Assembly: GCA_017745115.1 (NCBI GenBank)
Contig: JAGIAA010000037.1
Location: forward strand, 1-28,251
Direction: 5' to 3'
Length of the DNA: 28,251 nucleotides
Source of the DNA: Sphingobium sp.
Lineage (GTDB): Bacteria > Pseudomonadota > Alphaproteobacteria > Sphingomonadales > Sphingomonadaceae
In this document: positions 14,179 through 21,860 of the stretch, in pieces
Layout: each line of letters begins with the position of its first letter
Numbering within the stretch: the stretch's first letter is position 1
Notes under the pieces: model-generated
Database searches by the model: none
Told to the model about the DNA's origin: nothing
What the model saw: only the letters and a program-made list of their open reading frames with translations
Position numbers and translations under genes: made by a program

Positions 14179-16353
14179 TTATGAATCGCCGTTGAGGACC
14201 AGCGCCGCCAACGCCTCGCTCGTCACCGGCGGTGAGCGCAGGAAACCCTGGTAGCAGGTTGCCCCTGCCCTTGCGAGCGCGGCCAGCTGGATTTCGGTTT
14301 CCACGCCTTCCGCGATGACGCCCAGATCGAGCGAGCGGGCCATGTCGATGATGGCGCGGACAATGACGCGGTCGCGGCCGGTGGCGGTGATGTCGCGGAC
14401 GATGCCGCTGTCGATCTTGAGATAATCCAGCGGCAACGACTTGAGGTAGGCCAGGCTAGAATAGCCGGTGCCGAAATCGTCGATGGCGACGGCCAAGCCT
14501 GCATCGCGCAACTGGCCGAACAAGGTGGCAGCCGCATCCAGATCCTCGATCAGGCCGCTCTCGGTGAGTTCGACGGTGATCCGGCCGCGTGCGAGGCCGG
14601 TCTCGTCGATCGAGCGCAACAGTCCACCGAGGAAATCCGGCTCGGCAATGTCCGCGGCGGTGATGTTGATGGCCAGGCGCAAGTGCGCGAGTGCGGCGGG
14701 CCACTGCGCGGCCTCGGCCAGTGCGCGGGCGTGGATATGATCGGAGAGCGGCAGGATGAAGTCGGCCCGCTCGGCGAGCGCGAACAGCACGCCGGCGCCG
14801 ATCTCGCCATAATGGGGATGCTGCCAGCGCGCGAGAGCCTCGACGCCCACCATGCTGTCATCGGACATGGCATATTGCGGTTGGAAGAGGATCTGGATCT
14901 GGCCGTTGTCGAGCGCATGCCGCAGATCTGTCAGCAATTGCGCGTCATCCACGATGCCGCTCTCGCCCCCTGCCACCTTGATCCGGTTGCCGCTTTGCGG
15001 ACCGCCGCGGCGCGCTTCTGCGAGGGCTGCGCTGGCACGACGGACCTGCGCTTCTGCGTCGCCCTGCTCGGCGGCTGTCGCGATGCCGCAGCGGGCTGAA
15101 AGACGGATGAGAAAATCGCCGGCGTTGAAGGGCCGTGCAATCTCCGCGACCAGTTCGCTGGCGAGGAGGCCGGCACGCTCCAGCGGCGCATCGATGGCAC
15201 CGGGCTCACCGGTCATGGCGACGAGGAATTCGGTTCCGGTCAGGCGGGCAACCAGCGTGTCGCGTCCGCCCATTGCGTCGACCAGATGCGTCAGGCGGAC
15301 CGCGACGCGGGCTAGCATGGCGTCGCCGACCATACGGCCATAAGCGCTGTTCACCTGATCGAACTCGCTGAGACCGATCAACAGGACTACGGCCTTGCGA
15401 TCGTCAGCCTCCGCCGCCTCGAGCCAGCGCATCGCGCCCTGGCGATTGCAGAGGCCGGTGAGCGGATCGCGGTCGCGCAAATTGACGCGCTGCTTGGCGT
15501 CCAGCTCCTCGACCTCGCCGCTGAAGCCGCGCGGGTCGGGATAGAGATGCTGGATGAGGCGCCGGCCGGGATGCCCAGGCATGGAGCAGGCGAATGCCGA
15601 CGGCATGAGATCGTCGACGGCGTGGCGGATCGCTGCGATAGCGCCGGCACGGTCGGCGCGATCCAATGCCCGCACGAGATCGCTGATCGTCAGACGGCGA
15701 TAATCGACACCGGGCGCGGCGACGCCCAGAAGCTCCACGAGCGCGGGACTGAAGGACAAGGTGCGTTCGGCGCCATTCCAGCGCCAGAACATGGCGTCGC
15801 TGCGTTGCACGGCGTGCCGATTGCGCGCGGCGGCGAGACTGCCGATCAATCGCTCGGCGAGCTTGTCCGCGGAGAGCAATGCGATCCGCAGGCGCGCTTC
15901 GTCGATTTCGCCGTCGAGAATGTGGGTGACGCCTGCTTCGAGTAGGGCCGAAATGCCCGGCATGGCGGCGTCCTCAACCAGGGCCAGCATCGCGCCGCCC
16001 GAGGCCTCGACCGCATTGCCAAGGCTAGCAACCATCGCCTGCGCCTCGTCGGCATCGACGCCGCGCAGATCGACCAAAGCTGTGCGTGCAAGACTGCCTA
16101 GATAGCGGCTTTCCGCACGCTCGCGGCGGCGCGCAGCGACCGGTTGCCAGCCAAGCCGATTGGCCAGACGCGACAGATCGTCCCGGTGAAGCGGCGACAG
16201 GATGAAAAGCGGCATGCCGTCCGAGTCTTCGAGCGACTCGTCTTCAGTCACGTCCCCAAGCTCGGAAGACAGGCTTTCAGCCGTGTTCACGATGGCGCGC
16301 TGCTCCTTCCGAGCTGCCTGAATGGCCCCAAGAGTTGCGTGATGCCCTTCCAT
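14179..16353 (-). CDS. GGDEF-EAL protein, predicted c-di-GMP phosphodiesterase with degenerate GGDEF
   Basis: This 724-residue cytoplasmic protein probably hydrolyses cyclic di-GMP. The N-terminal 1-180 may include a pseudo-receiver (TALVDLRGVDADEAQAMVAS, MLALVEDAAMPGISALLEAGVTHIL), followed by a PAS-like stretch (about 185-285, MFWRWNGAERTLSFSPALVELLG). The GGDEF domain (about 290-455) keeps RDPLTGLCNR but reads TGTEF (372-376) in place of GGDEF, so it should not make c-di-GMP. The EAL domain (about 475-715) is intact: EAL at 505-507, Asn563, Glu595, DDFGTGYSS at 625, Lys646, Glu682 and Gln702. The GTP-binding remnant may regulate the EAL part. The start ATG at 16353 leaves 10 bases to the divergent moaA start; an alternative Met47 start at 16215 would free room for a promoter. 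Its 3' end touches the large dyad repeat. Confidence 0.92.
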   Translation of the reverse strand: MEGHHATLGAIQAARKEQRAIVNTAESLSSELGDVTEDESLEDSDGMPLFILSPLHRDDLSRLANRLGWQPVAARRRERAESRYLGSLARTALVDLRGVDADEAQAMVASLGNAVEASGGAMLALVEDAAMPGISALLEAGVTHILDGEIDEARLRIALLSADKLAERLIGSLAAARNRHAVQRSDAMFWRWNGAERTLSFSPALVELLGVAAPGVDYRRLTISDLVRALDRADRAGAIAAIRHAVDDLMPSAFACSMPGHPGRRLIQHLYPDPRGFSGEVEELDAKQRVNLRDRDPLTGLCNRQGAMRWLEAAEADDRKAVVLLIGLSEFDQVNSAYGRMVGDAMLARVAVRLTHLVDAMGGRDTLVARLTGTEFLVAMTGEPGAIDAPLERAGLLASELVAEIARPFNAGDFLIRLSARCGIATAAEQGDAEAQVRRASAALAEARRGGPQSGNRIKVAGGESGIVDDAQLLTDLRHALDNGQIQILFQPQYAMSDDSMVGVEALARWQHPHYGEIGAGVLFALAERADFILPLSDHIHARALAEAAQWPAALAHLRLAINITAADIAEPDFLGGLLRSIDETGLARGRITVELTESGLIEDLDAAATLFGQLRDAGLAVAIDDFGTGYSSLAYLKSLPLDYLKIDSGIVRDITATGRDRVIVRAIIDMARSLDLGVIAEGVETEIQLAALARAGATCYQGFLRSPPVTSEALAALVLNGDS

Positions 16354-16363
16354 CGCCTAGCTA

Positions 16364-17395
16364 ATGGGTATGACCTTGGCAACCGCAACAGACGCGGCCG
16401 GCGCACCGGCCATGCTCGACGGCCACGGGCGGCTCATCGATTATCTCCGGATTTCGGTGACGGACCGCTGCGACCTGCGTTGCCGCTACTGCATGAGCGA
16501 AACAATGCAGTTCCTGCCTCGGCGCGAAGTGCTCACGCTGGAAGAGATTGCGGTCATCGCCGAGCGCTTCATTGCGCGGGGCGTACGAAAGATCCGGCTG
16601 TCGGGTGGCGAACCGCTGGTGCGGCGCGATTTCGGTGCGCTGGCGCGAGCGCTGGGCCGCCATGTCCACGACGGGACGCTCGATGAGCTGACCCTGACCA
16701 CCAACGGCACGCAGCTAGCTCATCATGCCGAGATGCTGGTCGATGCGGGCGTCCGCCGCATCAATGTGAGCCTCGACAGCCTCGATCCGGCGACATTTGC
16801 CTATATCACCCGCGGCGGTGAGCTCGAGCAGGTGCTGGCCGGCATCGCGGTCGCGTGCAAGGCCGGCCTCAAGGTCAAGATCAACATGGTCGCGCTGCGC
16901 GGACTGAACGACGGCGACGTGCTGCCGATGCTCCAATATTGCGACGCCAACGGCCACGATCTGACGCTGATCGAAACGATGCCGCTCGGCGAGATCGACG
17001 ACGACCGCTCCGACCGCTACCTCCCACTCCACGAGGCGATCATGCCTGTGCGCGAGATGTACGACATCGCGCCTGTGCAGCATCGCACCGGCGGCCCGGC
17101 GCGCTATTTTGCGGTGTCCGGCCTCAATGTCAGGCTTGGCCTCATCACACCGCTTTCCGACAATTTCTGTGCCGGCTGCAATCGCATGCGCCTCACCTGT
17201 CAGGGCCGTATATACATGTGCCTTGGTCATGAGGATCATATCGATCTCAAGGCTGCGTTCCGCGAACACGGCGTGGGCGGAATCGACGCGCTGCTTGACC
17301 GGGCCCTTGCCGCCAAGCCCAAAGCCCACGATTTCCATGTCGACGAGGGCGCCGCACCGGCTACGCGCCGCCATATGAGCGTCACCGGGGGCTGA
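16364..17395 (+). CDS. moaA: GTP 3',8-cyclase MoaA
   Basis: This 343-residue radical SAM enzyme rearranges GTP into 3',8-cyclo-GTP, the first step of molybdenum cofactor synthesis. The N-terminal cluster is bound by Cys36, Cys40 and Cys43 (TDRCDLRCRYCM), with the SAM-binding LSGGEPL. The C-terminal cluster shows the exact CxxC-x13-C spacing in FCAGCNRMRLTCQGRIYMC. The protein ends in Gly-Gly (SVTGG), the functional tail of MoaA. The start ATG at 16364 is poorly supported: ATG 16370 and ATG 16412 (M-LDGHGRLIDYLRIS) are also in frame, and the last would begin nearest the conserved region. Divergent from the EAL gene, and followed after two bases by nadK, so the two form an operon. moaC and other cofactor genes are not in the window. 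Confidence 0.96.
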   Translation: MGMTLATATDAAGAPAMLDGHGRLIDYLRISVTDRCDLRCRYCMSETMQFLPRREVLTLEEIAVIAERFIARGVRKIRLSGGEPLVRRDFGALARALGRHVHDGTLDELTLTTNGTQLAHHAEMLVDAGVRRINVSLDSLDPATFAYITRGGELEQVLAGIAVACKAGLKVKINMVALRGLNDGDVLPMLQYCDANGHDLTLIETMPLGEIDDDRSDRYLPLHEAIMPVREMYDIAPVQHRTGGPARYFAVSGLNVRLGLITPLSDNFCAGCNRMRLTCQGRIYMCLGHEDHIDLKAAFREHGVGGIDALLDRALAAKPKAHDFHVDEGAAPATRRHMSVTGG

Positions 17396-17397
17396 CC

Positions 17398-18168
17398 ATG
17401 TCCTACAAGCTGGCGCTCGCCGCTTCGCCCACCGACGCGGCGCAGGATGCCACCCGCCAGCTTCAGGCCGCCCGCACGTTCGTCGACATGGCCGAGGCCG
17501 ACATCGTCATCGCGCTCGGCGGCGACGGCTTCATGCTACAGACGCTGCATCAGATGCTGGAAGGCGATCGGATTCTGCCGGTGTTCGGCATGAACCTGGG
17601 CACCGTCGGCTTCCTCATGAACGATTGGGGCCTGGAAGGCCTCGACGAGCGGTTGCTCCGGGCGCGCAGCTTCAAGGTCAATCCGCTCAGCATGCGGGCG
17701 ACCACCGTCGGCGGTGAGGTTTCGGTGCTCCCCGCCATCAACGAAGTCTCGCTGCTTCGCGAGACGCGCCAGACCGCCTGGCTGGAAGTCTCCGTCAACG
17801 AGCGCATCGTCATTCCGGAACTGGTCTGCGACGGCGCGTTGGTGGCGACGCCCGCGGGTTCGACCGCTTACAATCTCTCGGCGCAAGGCCCTATTCTGCC
17901 GCTCGGATCGGGTCTTGTGGCGGTGACGCCGATCAGCCCGTTCCGGCCCCGGCGCTGGCGCGGCGCGATCCTGCCCGAGCGTACACGCGTCACCATGCGG
18001 GTGCTGGATCCGGTCAAGCGGCCCGTCTCGGCGGTGGCTGACCAGCGCGAGGTGCGCGATGTTGCCTCCGTCGAAGTGGCGATCGATTCAGAGACGCCGC
18101 TCACTCTGATGTTCGACCCGGAACATGCTCTCGACGACCGCATCACCGCCGAGCAATTTATCACCTGA
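17398..18168 (+). CDS. nadK: NAD kinase
   Basis: This 256-residue enzyme phosphorylates NAD+ to NADP+. The family signature is clear: IVIALGGDGFMLQTLH with GGDG at 41-44, FGMNLGTVGFLMND, the NE-type segment AINEVSLLRET, and GALVATPAGSTAYNLSAQGPILP with the Gly-Asp-Gly and Thr-Ala-Tyr region of the ATP-NAD kinase fold. Length is normal for alphaproteobacterial NadK. The start ATG at 17398 lies two bases after the moaA stop (17395), so it is translationally linked. The pairing with moaA may just be local operon economy. The tRNA-Asn gene lies downstream with its own promoter. Confidence 0.95.
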   Translation: MSYKLALAASPTDAAQDATRQLQAARTFVDMAEADIVIALGGDGFMLQTLHQMLEGDRILPVFGMNLGTVGFLMNDWGLEGLDERLLRARSFKVNPLSMRATTVGGEVSVLPAINEVSLLRETRQTAWLEVSVNERIVIPELVCDGALVATPAGSTAYNLSAQGPILPLGSGLVAVTPISPFRPRRWRGAILPERTRVTMRVLDPVKRPVSAVADQREVRDVASVEVAIDSETPLTLMFDPEHALDDRITAEQFIT

Positions 18169-18174
18169 ACGCTC

Positions 18175-18204
18175 TTGCAATCTTAAGAAAGCCGCTGCTA
18201 TAGG
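18175..18204 (+). promoter_or_regulatory. Candidate promoter of tRNA-Asn
   Basis: TTGCAA (18175-18180) and TATAGG (18199-18204) lie 18 bases apart and resemble -35 and -10 boxes. Transcription would begin near 18211, and a GCCCGGC-TAA-GCCGGGC hairpin (18214-18230) would sit in the 5' leader three bases before the tRNA. Confidence 0.5.
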
Positions 18205-18213
18205 CGCTGCCTC

Positions 18214-18230
18214 GCCCGGCTAAGCCGGGC
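18214..18230 (+). other. Perfect 7-bp stem, 3-base loop hairpin directly before tRNA-Asn
   Basis: GCCCGGC (18214-18220) and GCCGGGC (18224-18230) flank TAA and end three bases before the tRNA. It lacks a T-run, so a terminator role for nadK is unlikely; a structured pre-tRNA leader is possible. Confidence 0.4.
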
Positions 18231-18233
18231 TGC

Positions 18234-18308
18234 TCCCTGATAGCTCAGCGGTAGAGCATTCGACTGTTAATCGAATGGCCGTAGGTTCGAATCCTACTCA
18301 GGGAGCCA
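18234..18308 (+). tRNA. tRNA-Asn (anticodon GTT)
   Basis: The cloverleaf folds cleanly: acceptor stem TCCCTGA with TCAGGGA, D arm GCTC-AGCGGTA-GAGC, anticodon stem TTCGA with TCGAA around CTGTTAA (anticodon GTT at 18266-18268), T arm GTAGG-TTCGAAT-CCTAC, discriminator G and an encoded CCA (18306-18308). It is followed by a T-rich stretch (CTTTTCTTCC) that could aid termination. Asparagine identity follows from the anticodon. Confidence 0.97.
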
Positions 18309-18463
18309 CTTTTCTTCCGAAAAATCCGATACCGAACAAGGCGCTCCGGCACCGGTGAGAAGCCTGGCCTAGCATTGGCAAACGGTGGCGGTCGCGATCG
18401 ACTGAAGCGGTGACGCCAGGGCGTGCCGGGACGTGAAACCACTGCCCCGGCTCACAAAATTCC

Positions 18464-19348
18464 CTACAGATCCGACGCGGCGAAACGCTGGGCGGAGATG
18501 ATCGTATTCTCCAGCAGCATGGCGATCGTCATGGGGCCGACGCCGCCAGGCACGGGCGAGATGTAGCTCGCCTTCTTGCGCACGCCCTCGAAATCGACAT
18601 CGCCGACAATGCGGCCATCGGGCAGGCGGTTGATGCCGACGTCGATCACCACGGCACCGGTCTTGACCATTTGCGGCACGATGAGGTTCGGAACGCCGGC
18701 GGCGACCACGAGAATATCGGCCAGGATGGTCCACTGGCCAAGGTCACGTGTCTTGGCATGACAGATGGCGACCGTCGCATCGCGCGCCATGAGCATGAGC
18801 GCCATCGGCTTGCCGACGATGTTGGACGCACCCACCACGACCACGTTGCGACCCTCGATCGGGATGTCGCTATATTCCAGCAGATGCATGACACCGTAGG
18901 GCGTGCACGGCGGGAAGATCTGTCGGCCGACCACCAGCGCGCCGACATTGTAGAGGTGGAAGCCGTCGACGTCCTTCTCCGGTGCGATGGTCTCCAGCAC
19001 CTTGGCCATGTCGATATGCTTGGGCAGCGGCAGCTGGACGAGGATGCCATGCACATTGTGGTCGGCATTGAGCTTGCCGATGAGGACCAGCAATTCCTCG
19101 TTCGAAATCGTGGCCGGCAGGCGATGGCTGATCGACTTGATGCCGACCGCTTCGCATGCCTTGACCTTGCGGGAGACGTAGATGTGCGAGGCCGGATCCT
19201 CGCCGACGAGCACGACCGCCAGGCCGGGTGTCACGCCTTTCGCCTGCAGGGCCTCGACATGCGCCTTCTGGTCGGCACGCATCTTCTTGGCGACGGCCTT
19301 GCCGTCGATGATCTTGGCGTCGGATTGTTCGATTTTGAGTGCGGTCAT
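18464..19348 (-). CDS. folD: Bifunctional methylenetetrahydrofolate dehydrogenase / methenyltetrahydrofolate cyclohydrolase
   Basis: This 294-residue cytoplasmic enzyme interconverts 5,10-methylene-, 5,10-methenyl- and 10-formyl-tetrahydrofolate, supplying one-carbon units. Signatures: YVSRKVKACEAVGI with the catalytic Lys, VQLPLPKHID, VDGFHLYNVGALVVG, the NADP-binding VVVVGASNIVGKPMALMLM and the closing PVPGGVGPMTIAMLLENTI. I start it at ATG 19346-19348 (MTALKIEQSDAKIIDGKAVA); a longer open frame reaches 19459 but gives an N-terminus (MSYRRGG..., MCLPC...) not seen in FolD. No strong ribosome binding site is visible. It is convergent with the tRNA gene (155-base gap) and sits 130 bases after the minus-strand secreted-protein gene. 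Confidence 0.97.
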   Translation of the reverse strand: MTALKIEQSDAKIIDGKAVAKKMRADQKAHVEALQAKGVTPGLAVVLVGEDPASHIYVSRKVKACEAVGIKSISHRLPATISNEELLVLIGKLNADHNVHGILVQLPLPKHIDMAKVLETIAPEKDVDGFHLYNVGALVVGRQIFPPCTPYGVMHLLEYSDIPIEGRNVVVVGASNIVGKPMALMLMARDATVAICHAKTRDLGQWTILADILVVAAGVPNLIVPQMVKTGAVVIDVGINRLPDGRIVGDVDFEGVRKKASYISPVPGGVGPMTIAMLLENTIISAQRFAASDL

Positions 19349-19478
19349 GGCTTGGCCAATGTCTTTCGATCGTATTTTTCCAAGGCACGGCAGGCACATG
19401 GCCCCCGCACCGTTCCGAGGTCTAGATAGGCGCTGAAGGCCGCCGCGTCGATAGCTCACGAAGGGATTTGCAGGCCGG

Positions 19479-20459
19479 TCAGGGCCTTGAATCGTCCTCG
19501 GATGACGCCTTGGCGAGTTGCTTTTTGATTTCCTTGGGAATGGCGCCGATCTTGGCCGAAGCCGGCAGATTACCCTGACTTTTGTAGATCGCGCTCAGAT
19601 AGCCAAGGTCGAAGACCGTCAGCTCGCGCGGCGCCGGTGCGCTTTTGTCGAAGAGCGCCAGGATCGTGCTCGCGGAGGAATCGGCGCCCACAGGTCGCGT
19701 GCGGGCGAAGGCGCGCATCGTTGCATAATCCGCGAGCTGGACCACCGACATGCCGTTAATCGCCTTCATGTCGATCACCACCACCGACTGGGCGATATCG
19801 AGCCGGGTCGCGAAGAAGATCCTGGAATCCGAGATGGTCGTTTGCACGACGGGCGGATCGAACATGCTTTCGCTCTTGGCGACCGGCATGCCGTCGCGGG
19901 TCTTGGTCTGGGTGCTGCTCCAGGCATGGACCGGGCCGGCATCCGCCAGCATTTCCTTGACGTCCGGATCGGGTACGTCGCGGAACACCCAAGGCCGCGA
20001 GCTTGCCAAGGCTTTCACTTCCATCTGGCCGTTCAAGACGAAGGCGATCAGGATGTTGGGCTGGCACTTGCCCTCCTTCGCCGGCTTGAGGCCGACGCGT
20101 TCGGCATTCCAGCGGATGCGATCGACGATGATCCCGGCAATATCTGCCGGAAGGCCCAAGACGCCGGGACAGACCTTTTCCTGAAGCTGGGCGAGCGGCG
20201 CGGTAAAGAAATCGTCCATCTTGGTGATGGACTTGGCCTGCTTCTTGACCTCCTCGGACTCCGGTAGAGCCTTGCCGGTGATCACGATTTCGTCATCCGG
20301 CGTTCCGGCGCGCATCTTCACGAGGTCGTCCGGCGTAATGGCCTGCGTTGGTGCAGGCGACGGCGCCGTCTGTCTAACCTGCTCTTGCGCCTGAGCGGCC
20401 GGCGTCAGACCTACGCAGGGAAGCAGGGCGATCGCCCGCAAGAGTCCAGCAGCCCGCAT
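19479..20459 (-). CDS. Secreted protein of unknown function
   Basis: I do not recognise a family. The 326-residue protein starts with a signal peptide (MRAAGLLRAIALLPCVGLTPAAQAQ) that is probably cut after AQAQ near residue 25. Then come a Pro/Gln-rich linker (EQVRQTAPSPAPTQAITPDD), the stretch DDEIVITGKALPE (similar to the E-I-V-V-T-G box before the plug of TonB-dependent receptors in sphingomonads, here without a receptor), and a folded part of mixed alpha/beta content with two Cys in CPGVLGLPADIAG and GKCQPN that could be bonded. The C-terminus is Lys/Asp/Ser-rich. Start: ATG at 20459 is correctly spaced from GGGGAGG (20467-20473, minus strand); a TTG one codon upstream is less likely. It is divergent from the Gfo/Idh operon across 260 bases. 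Confidence 0.72.
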   Translation of the reverse strand: MRAAGLLRAIALLPCVGLTPAAQAQEQVRQTAPSPAPTQAITPDDLVKMRAGTPDDEIVITGKALPESEEVKKQAKSITKMDDFFTAPLAQLQEKVCPGVLGLPADIAGIIVDRIRWNAERVGLKPAKEGKCQPNILIAFVLNGQMEVKALASSRPWVFRDVPDPDVKEMLADAGPVHAWSSTQTKTRDGMPVAKSESMFDPPVVQTTISDSRIFFATRLDIAQSVVVIDMKAINGMSVVQLADYATMRAFARTRPVGADSSASTILALFDKSAPAPRELTVFDLGYLSAIYKSQGNLPASAKIGAIPKEIKKQLAKASSEDDSRP

Positions 20460-20719
20460 CAACCAACCTCCCCGAAGTTCAGGCGCGAATCGCGGCTCCA
20501 GCTCCCCAACCGGCTCCTTCGTTGATTATGTCTGCCATAGACGAACCGAATCGACCAGCATCGGAACCAGCGAACCGTCCGCGCCGGCCAATGGGGCGCG
20601 CGCTTTACATGAAATCCTAAGTCTTGCCGTTCATAGCGCCACGCGAGAACGGTCATTGCCGCGTGGACTTGCCTCCGTGGAGAAGCTTGTGCAAACGCGA
20701 TGGCCGAGGGAGTGAATTG
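20460..20719. other. Divergent intergenic region between the secreted-protein gene and the sugar-oxidoreductase operon
   Basis: These 260 bases must carry both promoters. I see CATAAT on the minus strand that could be a -10 for the left gene but no good -35, and GAGGGAG (20706-20712) as ribosome binding site for the right gene. No gene, repeat or clear operator is visible. Confidence 0.4.
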
Positions 20720-21856
20720 ATGCGCAAGATCGCGATGATCGGCACGGGCTTCGTCGCCGATTACTATGCCGCCTCGCTGCGGACTTTCCCGGACATCGAT
20801 CTTGTTGCCTGCTTCGACCGGGACACGGCCCGCTTGCACCGCTTCTGCGCCCATTGGAACCTGCCGGCGGTCGAGAGCTTCGAAGCGCTGCTGGCGAGCG
20901 AGGCCACGCTCGTCCTCAATCTCACCAATCCCCACGAACATTTCGCCACCAGCGCGGCGGCGCTGCGCGCGGGCAAGCATGTCTATTCGGAGAAGCCGCT
21001 AGCGACCGACCTCGCCGAGGCGACGACGCTTCATGCCCTTGCCGTGGAACTGGGACTGCAGATCGCCTCGGCACCCTGCAGCCTGCTCGGCCAGAGCGCC
21101 CAGACCCTGCGCGAAGCCATCGAGACCGGCGCCGTCGGCACGCCGCGCCTTGTCTATGCCGAGCTGGACGACGACTATATCAGCCAGGCCCCGGTCGCCA
21201 AATGGATGAGCGCATCGGGTGCGCCCTGGCCGATCCGCGACGAGCTCAAAGTTGGCTGCACGCTCGAGCATGCCGGCTATTATCTGACCTGGCTCATGGA
21301 CATGTTCGGTCCCGTCGCAACGGTGGTCAGCGCCTCCGCGCGGGTGGGAGAGGTCGATCATCTCATCGACGAGAGCCCTGCCCCCGATTATTCGAGCGCC
21401 ACGCTCTTCTTCGAGAGCGGCATGGTCGCCCGCCTGACCTGCAGCATCATCGCTCCACATGATCACCGCTTGCGGGTTTTCGGCGAGCGGGGCGTCGCGG
21501 AGATCGCCCAAGCCTGGAACAATCAGGCGCCTGTCAAGCTGCGGAGCCGTTTCGTGATCCGCCGCCGCCTGATGAACAGCCCCATCGCCGCCAAGGCAAA
21601 GCCGGGCGCCTGGACGACCCATCCCTTCGTCGATCGCAAGCAGTCGGCCATGAACTTCATGCTCGGGCCGGCGGAAATGCTCGACGCGATCGCGGTAGGC
21701 CGGCCCGCCAAGCTGGGGGGAGACTTCGCCTTGCATCTCACCGAGGTCACACTTGCGGTGCAGAATGCCGGCAGTACGAGCGGCGCGCAGGCGATGACGA
21801 CCCGTTTCAGGCGCACCGCACCGGTCCGTTGGTCGGGCACGCGCACGGAGGCCTGA
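20720..21856 (+). CDS. Gfo/Idh/MocA-family oxidoreductase, first of two
   Basis: This 378-residue protein is an NAD(P)-dependent sugar or polyol oxidoreductase by fold. An N-terminal Rossmann domain begins MRKIAMIGTGFVADYYAASL, with LVLNLTNPHEHF and HVYSEKPLATD (EKP at 91-93, conserved Lys92) placing the cofactor and substrate pocket. The C-terminal alpha/beta domain spans about 125-365. Where most relatives read D-x-G-x-H, this one reads HAGYY (184-188), so the usual catalytic pair is replaced; activity may differ or be lost. The start ATG at 20720 is set by GAGGGAG seven bases upstream; a longer frame from 20624 looks spurious. It is the first gene of a three-gene operon with a second oxidoreductase (four bases away) and a GT4 glycosyltransferase, which suggests sugar-nucleotide or glycan modification. 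Substrate unknown. Confidence 0.88.
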   Translation: MRKIAMIGTGFVADYYAASLRTFPDIDLVACFDRDTARLHRFCAHWNLPAVESFEALLASEATLVLNLTNPHEHFATSAAALRAGKHVYSEKPLATDLAEATTLHALAVELGLQIASAPCSLLGQSAQTLREAIETGAVGTPRLVYAELDDDYISQAPVAKWMSASGAPWPIRDELKVGCTLEHAGYYLTWLMDMFGPVATVVSASARVGEVDHLIDESPAPDYSSATLFFESGMVARLTCSIIAPHDHRLRVFGERGVAEIAQAWNNQAPVKLRSRFVIRRRLMNSPIAAKAKPGAWTTHPFVDRKQSAMNFMLGPAEMLDAIAVGRPAKLGGDFALHLTEVTLAVQNAGSTSGAQAMTTRFRRTAPVRWSGTRTEA

Positions 21857-21860
21857 CGGC

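Noticed and set aside
18423..18450. GCCGGG...CCCGGC dyad between tRNA-Asn and folD
   Set aside because: Six-bp stem with a 16-base loop and no T-run on either strand; too weak to call a terminator.
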